A stretch of DNA of 36,169 nucleotides from Alphaproteobacteria bacterium (GTDB lineage: Bacteria > Pseudomonadota > Alphaproteobacteria > UBA7887). The notes under the pieces are model-generated. The model did not search any database and was not told the origin of the DNA. It worked only from the letters and a program-made list of their open reading frames with translations. Both the position numbers and the translations under genes were made by a program. This document shows, piece by piece, positions 7,555 to 15,496 of the stretch. Position 1 is the stretch's first letter; each line of letters begins with the position of its first letter. Location of the stretch: NCBI GenBank assembly GCA_028289725.1, contig JANQOH010000447.1, positions 1-36,169 of the forward strand. The letters are read 5' to 3'.

Positions 7555-9891
7555 ATGAAATGGCTTCGGCGTATCGTCGCCGCATTGGCCATCCTTGTTG
7601 TGGCAATTGTTGCAGCGGGCTGGTTGTGGCTTCGCGCGTCGCTGCCGGTTTTGGATGGCGAAATCACAGTCGCCGGTGCGAACGGTCCAATCGAAATCCT
7701 GCGCGACGCCCACGGTGTTCCGCACGTCTATGCGGAGAGCGAAGCCGATGCCTATTTCGGGCTTGGCTTCGTGCACGCGCAGGATCGTTTGTGGCAAATG
7801 GAACTCGCCCGCCGTGCAGCGGCCGGCCGCTTGGCAGAACTTTTTGGCCCACGTGCGATACCGCATGATCAGTATTTTCGGACGCTCGATTTTGCCGGGG
7901 TTGCCGAGCGCAATCTCAAACATGTCTTGGAAAGTGCGCAGTCGCTGATCGGCGCATATTCGGCGGGCGTCAATGCCGCGCTCGGCGTCTGGGACGGACC
8001 TTGGCCGATTGAAATCGCCTTGTTCGGTGCCGAGCCTGAACCTTGGCTGCCGCACCATTCGATCTTGGCGATCAAAATGATGGCGGTGCAGTTGTCCGGC
8101 AATGCGTCGGAGGAAGCCTTCCGCTGGGCCTTGAGCGACCGCTTAACACCGGAGCAGTTGGCAACGCTTTGGCCCGATAACGCCGATGGTGCGCCAAGGC
8201 CGGAGGGGCACGCGGCGGCGCCAAACGTGGAGCTTGCGGAACGGACACTGGCGGCGTTGCCGGTCCCGGCGCCGTCACATGTCGGGTCGAACAATTGGGT
8301 GGTCGCCGCGCACCGCTCCAAAACCGGCGCTCCGATCCTTGCCAACGATCCACACCTGGGCCTGACCGTGCCGGCGACTTGGTATTTGGCGCATCTGAGT
8401 GCGCCGGGTCTCGACGTGATCGGGGGAACGATCCCGGGAATCCCTGCCATCGTCGTTGGGCGCAACGCGCAGGTCGCGTGGGGTGTCACGAACACCGGTC
8501 CGGACGTTCAAGATCTGTTTGTCGTCACCGATGACGATGTGATCGAGGAACGCACGGTCCAAATCGCGATGAGAGGCGCGGAAAGCGTGGCGCACACGGT
8601 GCGGCGAACGCGTTACGGCCCGATCGTGTCCGACGCTGGCCTTCCCTACGATCGTATGGCCGCGCGCAGTGGACAAAGCATTGCCTTGTCTTGGACCGCG
8701 CTCGCCGACGACGACACTTCGATTGCCGCCGGTTTTGGTTTGGCGCGATCCGCGTCCCTTGATGACGCTGTCGAGGCCGCACGCGACTTCCATGGACCGC
8801 AACAAAACTTCGCAATGGCGGATGTCGCTGGGGCCATTGGTTTTGTTTCCGCCGGGCGGGTGCCTGTGCGCCGCGATCATGATGGCTGGCTCCCTGCTGA
8901 CGCATCGACCGGCAATGGCGATTGGACCGGTCACATTCCGTTCGAAGCTTTGCCGCAGGCGCGCGACCCGGCATCCGGCGCCATTATGACGGCCAATCAA
9001 CGCGTCACGCCGGAGGATTACGACTACTTCATCACGCGGGATTGGGATATCGGATATCGCGCGCAACGGATCGCCTATTTGCTGGGCGCCTCGGAAAAGC
9101 ACGATGTCGACGGTTTTGCCGCGATGCAAACGGACACGCTGTCAGCGATGGCGCGTGAGTTCTTGCCAATTATGCTGAAGGTCGAAGCGCCCGACGACCA
9201 AACCGCGGTATTGCATCAAATGCTCGCGGAGTGGGACGGCCACATGATCGCCCATCGTCCGGAGCCGCTGATCTTCCAGGCTTGGTACCGGGCGCTTGTG
9301 CGCCGGGTGCTGCAGGATGAATTGGGCGCAAACTTCCCGCGCTATTACGGCCGCCGTCCCGCCACTATGCGGCGCGTCCTCGGCGGCGAAACAACCTGGT
9401 GCGACGACCAATCCACTGAGACGGAAGAGTCCTGCGAACAACAAATCGGGGCCGCGTTAAGCGAAGCCAACACGTGGCTTGTCGAGACCTATGGCGACGA
9501 CCCAACGGCCTGGCGCTGGGGCACGGCGCATAAGGCGGTGAGCCGCCATGCGATATTTTCATCGACGCCTGTTGTGAAGCGGCTTTTCGAGATCGTGCGG
9601 GAACATGGCGGCGGCCCCTACACCGTCATGCAGGCCAATACGCGCATCGCGAACGAACGCGAACCATTTCGCGAAAGCCACGGCGCCAGTCTCCGGACGA
9701 TCTTTGATCTGAGAGATGCCGACTCAACGCGCGCGATCGTCCATACGGGTCAGTCCGGCCATGTGCTGTCCCCGTACTATGCCGATCTCGCCGACAAATG
9801 GGTTGTCGGCGAGTATCTGACATTGCCCATGACACGCGGCGCAGTCGAGACGCAGGCCGCGCACCGCCTCGTCCTCACGCCAACGCCATGA
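7555..9891 (+). CDS. Penicillin-acylase-family Ntn hydrolase (membrane-anchored or exported)
   Basis: The 778-residue precursor begins MKWLRRIVAALAILVVA, a basic start followed by a hydrophobic helix (about 7-26), so it is exported or anchored on the periplasmic side. RDAHGVPHVYAES and GFVHAQDRLWQME mark the alpha chain. Autocatalytic cleavage should fall between Gly244 and Ser245 (GSNNWVVA), making Ser245 the N-terminal nucleophile of the beta chain; the codon is at 8287-8289. LANDPHL follows, and the C-terminal SGHVLSPYYADLADKW is typical. Family members cleave the amide bonds of penicillins, N-acyl homoserine lactones, glutaryl-cephalosporins or other acylamides, and the substrate here is unknown. 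It follows the CoA-transferase by 7 bases and overlaps the next gene by ATGA. Confidence 0.93.
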   Translation: MKWLRRIVAALAILVVAIVAAGWLWLRASLPVLDGEITVAGANGPIEILRDAHGVPHVYAESEADAYFGLGFVHAQDRLWQMELARRAAAGRLAELFGPRAIPHDQYFRTLDFAGVAERNLKHVLESAQSLIGAYSAGVNAALGVWDGPWPIEIALFGAEPEPWLPHHSILAIKMMAVQLSGNASEEAFRWALSDRLTPEQLATLWPDNADGAPRPEGHAAAPNVELAERTLAALPVPAPSHVGSNNWVVAAHRSKTGAPILANDPHLGLTVPATWYLAHLSAPGLDVIGGTIPGIPAIVVGRNAQVAWGVTNTGPDVQDLFVVTDDDVIEERTVQIAMRGAESVAHTVRRTRYGPIVSDAGLPYDRMAARSGQSIALSWTALADDDTSIAAGFGLARSASLDDAVEAARDFHGPQQNFAMADVAGAIGFVSAGRVPVRRDHDGWLPADASTGNGDWTGHIPFEALPQARDPASGAIMTANQRVTPEDYDYFITRDWDIGYRAQRIAYLLGASEKHDVDGFAAMQTDTLSAMAREFLPIMLKVEAPDDQTAVLHQMLAEWDGHMIAHRPEPLIFQAWYRALVRRVLQDELGANFPRYYGRRPATMRRVLGGETTWCDDQSTETEESCEQQIGAALSEANTWLVETYGDDPTAWRWGTAHKAVSRHAIFSSTPVVKRLFEIVREHGGGPYTVMQANTRIANEREPFRESHGASLRTIFDLRDADSTRAIVHTGQSGHVLSPYYADLADKWVVGEYLTLPMTRGAVETQAAHRLVLTPTP

Positions 9892-11111
9892 CACTGAGCG
9901 CCGACGATATTCACGCGGCGCGCGCGCGCATCGCCGACGCCGTCGAGGTCACACCGTGCCGCGAGTCACGCACCTTATCGGCGATTACCGGCGCGACAAC
10001 CGTGCTTAAATTCGAGAATCAACAGTTCACCGCATCCTTCAAAGAGCGCGGGGCTCTGAACCGGTTGTTGCAGCTATCGGACGCCGAAAAGCAGCGCGGT
10101 GTCATCGCGATGTCGGCCGGCAATCACGCGCAAGGCGTGGCCTACCATGCACAGCGCTTGGGCATACCGGCAACCATCGTTATGCCCCGTGCAACGCCAT
10201 TCATAAAGATCGAACAAACCAGCCACTTTGGCCCCCGTGTGATGCTCGAAGGCGAAAGGCTTCGCGAATCCGAGGGTTTCGCCCGCGCCCTTGCGGACAA
10301 AGAGGGGCTCACCTTCCTCCATCCATACGACGACGAAGCCGTGATCGCAGGGCAAGGAACCATCGCACTCGAAATGCTGGAAGCGCGGCCGGACATTGAC
10401 ACCTTGGTCATCCCGATCGGCGGCGGCGGATTGATCGCCGGCAATGCGATCGCCGCCAAATCAATCAATCCCGACATCGACATTGTTGGGGTGCAAACTG
10501 AGCTTTATCCGGCGATGTATCAGGCCCTGCGCGGCGAAGAGCCCGTGTCCGGTGGTTCGACAATCGCTGAGGGCATCGCGGTCGGCAGACCCGGAACACT
10601 CACTTTGCCGATCGTGAAAGACCTTGTTGCCGAGGTGATGTTGGTTGGCGAGGGCAATATCGAACGCGCGGTTCTGATGCTGCTCGAAGTGGAAAAAACC
10701 GTGGTCGAAGGCGCCGGTGCCGCGGGCCTCGCCGCCGTGTTGCGGGCGTCCAAACGATTTGCAGGGCGCACCGTGGGCCTTATTTTGTGCGGCGGCAATA
10801 TCGACACGCGGCTGCTTTCGTCCATTGTCATGCGCGGCCTGGTGCGCGAGGGTCGGCTTGCCCGGGTGATGATCGAATTGTCGGACCTACCTGGAAGCCT
10901 GGCGCGGGTGGCTGAGATCATTGGCGACCAGGGCGCCAATATTGTCGAGGTGTCGCACGAACGCGCGTTTACCCACATGCCGGTGAAGTCAGCGGCCCTG
11001 ATTGTGGTCATGGAAACCCGTAATCGGGACCATGCTGCATCCGTTCTCGGTGTGCTCAACGACGCCGGGTTCCCGTCGACCGAAATCGAGCATCCGGATC
11101 CCGCCGAATAA
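9888..11111 (+). CDS. Threonine ammonia-lyase with C-terminal ACT domain
   Basis: The start is the ATG at 9888, which overlaps the upstream stop as ATGA; an open frame reaching back to 9798 lies inside the acylase gene. The 407-residue protein is a fold-type II PLP enzyme. Lys52 in TASFKERGA is the PLP lysine, AMSAGNHAQGVA follows, and IGGGGLIAG binds the PLP phosphate. VVEGAGAAGLAA lies before an ACT domain (about 325-400, starting ARVMIELSDLPGSLARVAE). It deaminates L-threonine or serine to 2-oxobutyrate or pyruvate. The single ACT domain is like the regulated single-ACT threonine dehydratases rather than the two-domain biosynthetic IlvA. Translational coupling to an acylase is unusual. The gene converges on a cytochrome c gene with an 11-base gap. 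Confidence 0.93.
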   Translation: MTLSADDIHAARARIADAVEVTPCRESRTLSAITGATTVLKFENQQFTASFKERGALNRLLQLSDAEKQRGVIAMSAGNHAQGVAYHAQRLGIPATIVMPRATPFIKIEQTSHFGPRVMLEGERLRESEGFARALADKEGLTFLHPYDDEAVIAGQGTIALEMLEARPDIDTLVIPIGGGGLIAGNAIAAKSINPDIDIVGVQTELYPAMYQALRGEEPVSGGSTIAEGIAVGRPGTLTLPIVKDLVAEVMLVGEGNIERAVLMLLEVEKTVVEGAGAAGLAAVLRASKRFAGRTVGLILCGGNIDTRLLSSIVMRGLVREGRLARVMIELSDLPGSLARVAEIIGDQGANIVEVSHERAFTHMPVKSAALIVVMETRNRDHAASVLGVLNDAGFPSTEIEHPDPAE

Positions 11112-11122
11112 ACGCTGGTCCG

Positions 11123-11551
11123 TCAGCCGGTCGTTTTTAGGTAGGCCAGTATCTTCCGGCGAATTTCGCTGTCAGGCTGGCTGTAATACATCCGGGATCG
11201 CGGCGCCATGGCCTGGGCATCGGTCAGGAAGGCGTCCAATACGTCCTCGGTCCAAACCACGCCCTCGGTCGCCGCCGCAAAGTTCGCCGAGTACAAAAAA
11301 TTGGGATCCGAACCCGCCGCCCGCCCGACAATCCCGATCAGCTTCGGTCCGTAGGTCGCCATCATGACCGGTATTAGGCGCGCTTCGGGATTCGATCTGG
11401 TTTGAAGCGGCAACTCCGCGGCGAAATGACACGGCGCGCATTCCGTCTCATAGAGCACGCGCCCCTCTTCGACATCGCCGGCAAATGTCGTGGTTGCGCC
11501 AGCAAGCGCGCCCGCCATCGCGAAACTCAACGTCAGCCAATGTAACCGCAT
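11123..11551 (-). CDS. Small secreted mono-haem cytochrome c
   Basis: The 142-residue protein has an N-terminal signal peptide (hydrophobic stretch about 5-22, with a likely cut after TTTFA). A single CxxCH haem site, CAPCH, follows at about 38-42. AMAPRSRMYYSQPD near residue 115 could supply the distal Met ligand, and the C-terminal helix IRRKILAYLKTTG is typical of class I cytochromes. It probably carries electrons in the periplasm. No oxidase or dehydrogenase subunit is adjacent, so its partner is unknown. The gene is divergent from the SDR and convergent with the threonine dehydratase. Confidence 0.85.
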   Translation of the reverse strand: MRLHWLTLSFAMAGALAGATTTFAGDVEEGRVLYETECAPCHFAAELPLQTRSNPEARLIPVMMATYGPKLIGIVGRAAGSDPNFLYSANFAAATEGVVWTEDVLDAFLTDAQAMAPRSRMYYSQPDSEIRRKILAYLKTTG

Positions 11552-11684
11552 TCCAGACTCCTGCGGTGCAACGCGGCCCCTCTGGCCGTGTCATCGCATG
11601 AGAGCATAGCCGTTATCGCAAGACCAGGTCACCACGGTCAGTGCTACGCTGAGCGTTCCGGTGAGCCAAACGAGGGAGCCGAGC

Positions 11685-12452
11685 GTGGGACGGTTAGATG
11701 GCAGAGTTGCATTAATCACCGGCGCCGCCGGGGGCATTGGCGCCGCCACGGCGCACCTGTTCGCTTCGGAAGGCGCCACGCTGTGTCTCGTCGACCGCGA
11801 CCAGGCGGGGTTGGACGCGTTGGCCCAAAAACTCAATGCGCCGCGGACGATCGTTCAAACCGCGGACGTCTCCGCGTCAGAAGACATGCATGCCTGCGTT
11901 GATGCGGCGATCAATGCCTTTGGCGGGTTGGATATCGCGATCCTCAATGCCGGCATTGAAGGCGAATTGCTGCCCATCGGCGCGTACCCCGAGGACGATT
12001 TCGATCGGGTCATCGCGATCAATTTGAAAGGTGTTTGGCTCGGATTGAGATACGCCATGCCCGCGCTCGAGACACGCGGCGGTGGCAGCATCGTGATCAC
12101 ATCGTCGATTGCCGGCGTCCGCGGGCGCGCGGGCATGTGGGGCTATGTCGCCAGCAAACACGGTGTGGTCGGTCTGATGCGCACAGCGGCGCTCGAGGGA
12201 GCAGCATCGGGCATCCGCGTCAACAGCGTGCACCCCTCGCCGGTCGAGACGCGGATGATGCGGTCCCTGGAAAGCAAGATGAACCCGGACGATCCGGAAG
12301 GCGCGTACCGCGCCTATCGCAAGCGGTCACCGCTCGGACGCTACGCGGAGCCGGAGGAAGTCGCCAAAATGATGTTGTTTCTGGCCAGTGACGACAGCTC
12401 CCACTGCACAGGTTCGACCTTCATGATCGATGGTGGCCGGGGCGCTGGTTAG
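11685..12452 (+). CDS. Short-chain dehydrogenase/reductase (classical SDR)
   Basis: I place the start at the GTG at 11685, giving MGRLDGRVALITG, because GAGGGAG lies 6 bases upstream; a second in-frame GTG at 11661 would add 8 residues. The 255-residue product has the cofactor loop TGAAGGIG (12-19), the NAG motif (LNAG, 87-90), the catalytic Ser at about 140-141 (VITSS), and Tyr154 and Lys158 in YVASKHG. Asp37 after the second strand (LCLVDRDQ) suggests NAD(H) preference. The substrate is unknown. Its stop overlaps that of the opposing chrA-like gene by four bases, so the two transcripts converge with no spacer. Confidence 0.92.
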   Translation: MGRLDGRVALITGAAGGIGAATAHLFASEGATLCLVDRDQAGLDALAQKLNAPRTIVQTADVSASEDMHACVDAAINAFGGLDIAILNAGIEGELLPIGAYPEDDFDRVIAINLKGVWLGLRYAMPALETRGGGSIVITSSIAGVRGRAGMWGYVASKHGVVGLMRTAALEGAASGIRVNSVHPSPVETRMMRSLESKMNPDDPEGAYRAYRKRSPLGRYAEPEEVAKMMLFLASDDSSHCTGSTFMIDGGRGAG

Positions 12453-13645
12453 GCCGCGATCAGCCCGCCGAACACCGCCAAGACAATGACCACGGCCCAA
12501 GACGGCACCCGCCATTGGTTGAGGGCCACAAATCCGGCGAGCGCGAGAGCGAAGTCGAGAGGGGTTGCCACCGCCGTCGTCCAAACCGGATCGTAAAGCG
12601 CCGCGCCGAGCAGGCCGACGACGGCCGCATTGACGCCGGTGAGTGCGGCGCGCACCGCCTTCTTCCCACGCAATGCGCCCCAAAACGGCAGCACTCCGAG
12701 CACCAAAAGAAACCCGGGAAGAAATATCGCGACCAAACAAGCAAAACCGAGCGCGAGCCCCGCTAAACCCGAAGCCATCGACGCGCCGAGGAACGCCGCA
12801 ATCGCGAAGATGGGACCGGGCAATGCTTGCGCGGCGCCGTAGCCAGCCACAAAGGTTTCCTGGTCGAGCCAACCCGGCGGCACGACGACCGCTTCGAGGA
12901 GCGGCAACACGACATGGCCGCCACCAAAGACCAGCGCCCCCGCCCGGTACAGTCCGTCGACGGCCCGCACCCATGGCACATCGGATAGCTGCGCTATCAG
13001 TGCGAGGGCGACCAAGACAATGACGAAGACACTCAGTAGCAGCGTACCGGCGCGTCGGCCGATGAGATCGGGCAGAGCGCCCCCTTCGTTCGGTGTCTCG
13101 GTGCGAAAGAGTGTGATGCCGGCCAGCACGCCAATAGCGATTGCGGCAAGCTGACCGAGAATTCCTGGCAGCAGGATGACGGTCGCCACGGCCGCCAGCG
13201 CGATGGTTGCCCGTTCGCGATCCGGCGCAAGCGTGCGCGCCATGCCTAAGACGGCATTCGCGACCACCGCCAACGCCGCCAATTTCAAACCCGCAAGCCA
13301 GCCCGCAGTCGACGCTTGTTCGAATGTCGCAATGCCAAAGGCAAAAGCGATCATTAGGACAGCCGATGGCATGCAAAAGCCGACCCATGCCGCCACCGCG
13401 CCAGGCACGCCGGCGCGCAAGGCCCCTATGGACATGGCGATTTGCGTCGAGGTTGGACCGGGCAATAGCTGCGCCACCGCCAGAAGATCGGCAAATGTCT
13501 GGTCTGTCAGCCACTGGCGGCGCTTAACGAATGCCTCCCGGTAGTAACCGATATGGGCGGTTGGGCCGCCGAAAGACGTGACACCCAAGCGCAGAAAGAT
13601 CAGCAAGATGCCGGACAGGCTAGTTTTTTGATTGGGGCCCGTCAT
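12449..13645 (-). CDS. chrA: ChrA-family chromate transporter (two CHR domains)
   Basis: The 398-residue integral membrane protein contains two tandem CHR domains. The first has TSFGGPTAHIGYYR (about 23-36) and LLPGPTSTQ (60-68). The second repeats the pattern with LVFGGGHVVLPLL and ALPGPIFAIA after residue 235. About ten hydrophobic helices are visible. Known members export chromate by proton antiport, although many in non-contaminated habitats may handle other oxyanions. It starts right after the stop of the FAD oxidase (TAA immediately followed by ATG), so the two are co-transcribed. The C-terminal stop overlaps the stop of the opposing SDR. No chrB-type regulator is visible nearby. Confidence 0.9.
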   Translation of the reverse strand: MTGPNQKTSLSGILLIFLRLGVTSFGGPTAHIGYYREAFVKRRQWLTDQTFADLLAVAQLLPGPTSTQIAMSIGALRAGVPGAVAAWVGFCMPSAVLMIAFAFGIATFEQASTAGWLAGLKLAALAVVANAVLGMARTLAPDRERATIALAAVATVILLPGILGQLAAIAIGVLAGITLFRTETPNEGGALPDLIGRRAGTLLLSVFVIVLVALALIAQLSDVPWVRAVDGLYRAGALVFGGGHVVLPLLEAVVVPPGWLDQETFVAGYGAAQALPGPIFAIAAFLGASMASGLAGLALGFACLVAIFLPGFLLVLGVLPFWGALRGKKAVRAALTGVNAAVVGLLGAALYDPVWTTAVATPLDFALALAGFVALNQWRVPSWAVVIVLAVFGGLIAA

Positions 13646-14932
13646 TTAAAGCAAATCTTTGACCTTGAGCCAAAACAGTCCCAACCATGCCAATGGCGTC
13701 CGCAGCGCTGATCCGCCAGGAAACGCGCGATGGGGAATTCTCTGAAACACATCCAAGCCACGCTGGTCGCCCTTGATCGCGGCGGCGAGAATTTCGCCGA
13801 CGACCCCGCTTAGCGCCAAACCGTGACCGGAAAAACCGTGTGCATAATAAATGTCCGGTCCGAGTCGCCCAATGTCCGGAAAGCGATTCCGTGTCAATGC
13901 GATCTGGCCGCCCCAAACAGCGTCAATGGCGACATCGCCTAGCTGCGGGAAGACGCGCAGCATGCGGCGGCGTATCGACTGTTCCAAATTCGCCGGAGCG
14001 CCATTCCTGACCGACTCGCGGCCGCCAAAGAGCATGCGGCGGTCGGCGCTCAAACGAAAATAGTCGAGCACGTGCCGGTCATCGCAAACCGCGATATCGT
14101 GCGGGATGAGCGTTTGCGCTCGGCTTTCGTCCATTGGCTCCGTCGCACAAATAAAAGTGCCGACGGGGATAATTCGGCGGCCAATCTCCTTGGCGTCCGG
14201 CGCGGGAAACGCATTGCAAGCGAGCACCAATCGATCGGCGCGAATGACGCCCTGCGCCAAATGAATTGTTGGAATTGAGTCGCAAGTAACGCGCTCGACG
14301 CGGCTCGCTTCGTACAGTCGGGCACCCGCCGCTTGGGCCGCTTCGGCAAGGCCGAGGCAGTATTTGAGCGGATGCAAATGCAACGAGCCGGTATCCAGAA
14401 TGCCGCCATGGTACCGCTCAGAGGCGACCTCGCGCCGCACCGCGTCACGGTCGAGAAGTTGAAACTGCGTATAGCCGTATACCCGTGCCGCCCGTTCCAC
14501 CCATTCAGCGTGCGCGGCCATGTTGCGCGCCTTAGCCGCCGCCAACAGGTAGCCCTGTTTCAAGTCGCAATCGATCCGGTGACGACGGCATCGTTCGGTG
14601 ATGATATCGAGACCGCGGACCGTCATGTTCCACAAAGCGCGCGCGGTTTCGCTATCGACCAACTTTTCGAGATCTTCGATCTCGCCGCCGAATCCGGTTT
14701 GCGCTTGTCCGCCGTTGCGCCCCGACGCGCCCCAGCCGACTCTCTCCGCCTCAAGCAGCACCACATCAACGCCCGATTCCACCAAATTGAGCGCGGTCGA
14801 GACGCCGGTTAGGCCGCCGCCAATGACAGCGACCTCGCAACGTTCATCCCGGTCCAATTGCGGCCACGAGCGGATCGGGCCGGCCGATGTGGCGTAGTAG
14901 GATTCGATGTGCTGGGGGGCAGTCCCGTCCAT
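13646..14932 (-). CDS. FAD-dependent oxidoreductase of the DAO family (PuuB-like)
   Basis: The 428-residue protein has a dinucleotide-binding loop VIGGGLTGVSTAL at about 36-48, an acidic residue ending the second strand (LLEAERVGWGASGRNGGQ) and the GASGRNGGQ motif typical of PuuB/OrdL amine oxidases. RNRFPDIGRLG and the C-terminal AHGFSGHGLALSGVVGE complete the FAD site. Such enzymes oxidise secondary amines or amino-acid conjugates such as gamma-glutamylputrescine, giving an aldehyde and hydrogen peroxide. No other puu gene is nearby, so the substrate is open. It is transcribed ahead of chrA with no spacer, and divergently from the thioesterase across a 79-base gap. Confidence 0.9.
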   Translation of the reverse strand: MDGTAPQHIESYYATSAGPIRSWPQLDRDERCEVAVIGGGLTGVSTALNLVESGVDVVLLEAERVGWGASGRNGGQAQTGFGGEIEDLEKLVDSETARALWNMTVRGLDIITERCRRHRIDCDLKQGYLLAAAKARNMAAHAEWVERAARVYGYTQFQLLDRDAVRREVASERYHGGILDTGSLHLHPLKYCLGLAEAAQAAGARLYEASRVERVTCDSIPTIHLAQGVIRADRLVLACNAFPAPDAKEIGRRIIPVGTFICATEPMDESRAQTLIPHDIAVCDDRHVLDYFRLSADRRMLFGGRESVRNGAPANLEQSIRRRMLRVFPQLGDVAIDAVWGGQIALTRNRFPDIGRLGPDIYYAHGFSGHGLALSGVVGEILAAAIKGDQRGLDVFQRIPHRAFPGGSALRTPLAWLGLFWLKVKDLL

Positions 14933-15011
14933 GGCGTCAGGCTAGCGAGGCCCGGTCTCCGGTCAAGCACCGGGGCTTGGCAATCCGGTTGACGCCAATC
15001 ATGATGCGCGC

Positions 15012-15470
15012 ATGCCAGATAGCACCGATCGACCGACAGAGTGGCGGGACACGTTCGAGCTCAGCGACCACAGCGCCTACACTTTTTGGACGCGCGATAC
15101 ATTTCGCTGGGGCGACACGGACGGCATGGGCCACATCAACAATGTGCAATTCGCGCGGTATTGCGAATCCGGGCGGCTTGCGTTTCTCGGCGCCACAGGA
15201 TCCGGGCGCAAGCTGCCGGCCGACGATTTCATGATCGTGCACCTGTCGATCGACTTTCGCTCGCAAATGCACTATCCGGGCGAGGTGATGATCGGCACGC
15301 GCACCATGCGTATTGGCCGGACGTCGGTCAGGGTCGGTCAAGGTTTGTTTCAAGACAACCGATGCACCGCCACGGCTGAGGGGGTAGTGGTCATGGTGGA
15401 TACAGAGACGGATCGTCCGATTCCCATCCCCGATGACTTGCGTACGCGCTTGATCGATCCGCTGGCATAG
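15012..15470 (+). CDS. Acyl-CoA thioesterase, hotdog (4HBT) family
   Basis: The 152-residue protein shows the 4-hydroxybenzoyl-CoA thioesterase signature RWGDTDGMGHINNVQFARY (32-50), in which Asp37 would be the active-site acid, followed by HLSIDFRSQMHYPGEV and a C-terminal strand-rich half. It would hydrolyse acyl-CoA thioesters in the cytoplasm; chain specificity cannot be inferred. The ATG at 15012 is the only ATG that preserves the N-terminal strand. It is the first of a same-strand series with the SLC13 transporter (26-base gap) and bpt, possibly one transcript, although the three functions are unrelated. Confidence 0.9.
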   Translation: MPDSTDRPTEWRDTFELSDHSAYTFWTRDTFRWGDTDGMGHINNVQFARYCESGRLAFLGATGSGRKLPADDFMIVHLSIDFRSQMHYPGEVMIGTRTMRIGRTSVRVGQGLFQDNRCTATAEGVVVMVDTETDRPIPIPDDLRTRLIDPLA

Positions 15471-15496
15471 TCTGTTGGTTTGACGCCGGGCGTCTG

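Noticed and set aside
8275..9129. 284-codon open frame on the minus strand
   Set aside because: It is antisense to the penicillin-acylase gene and is Arg/His-rich, a typical shadow.
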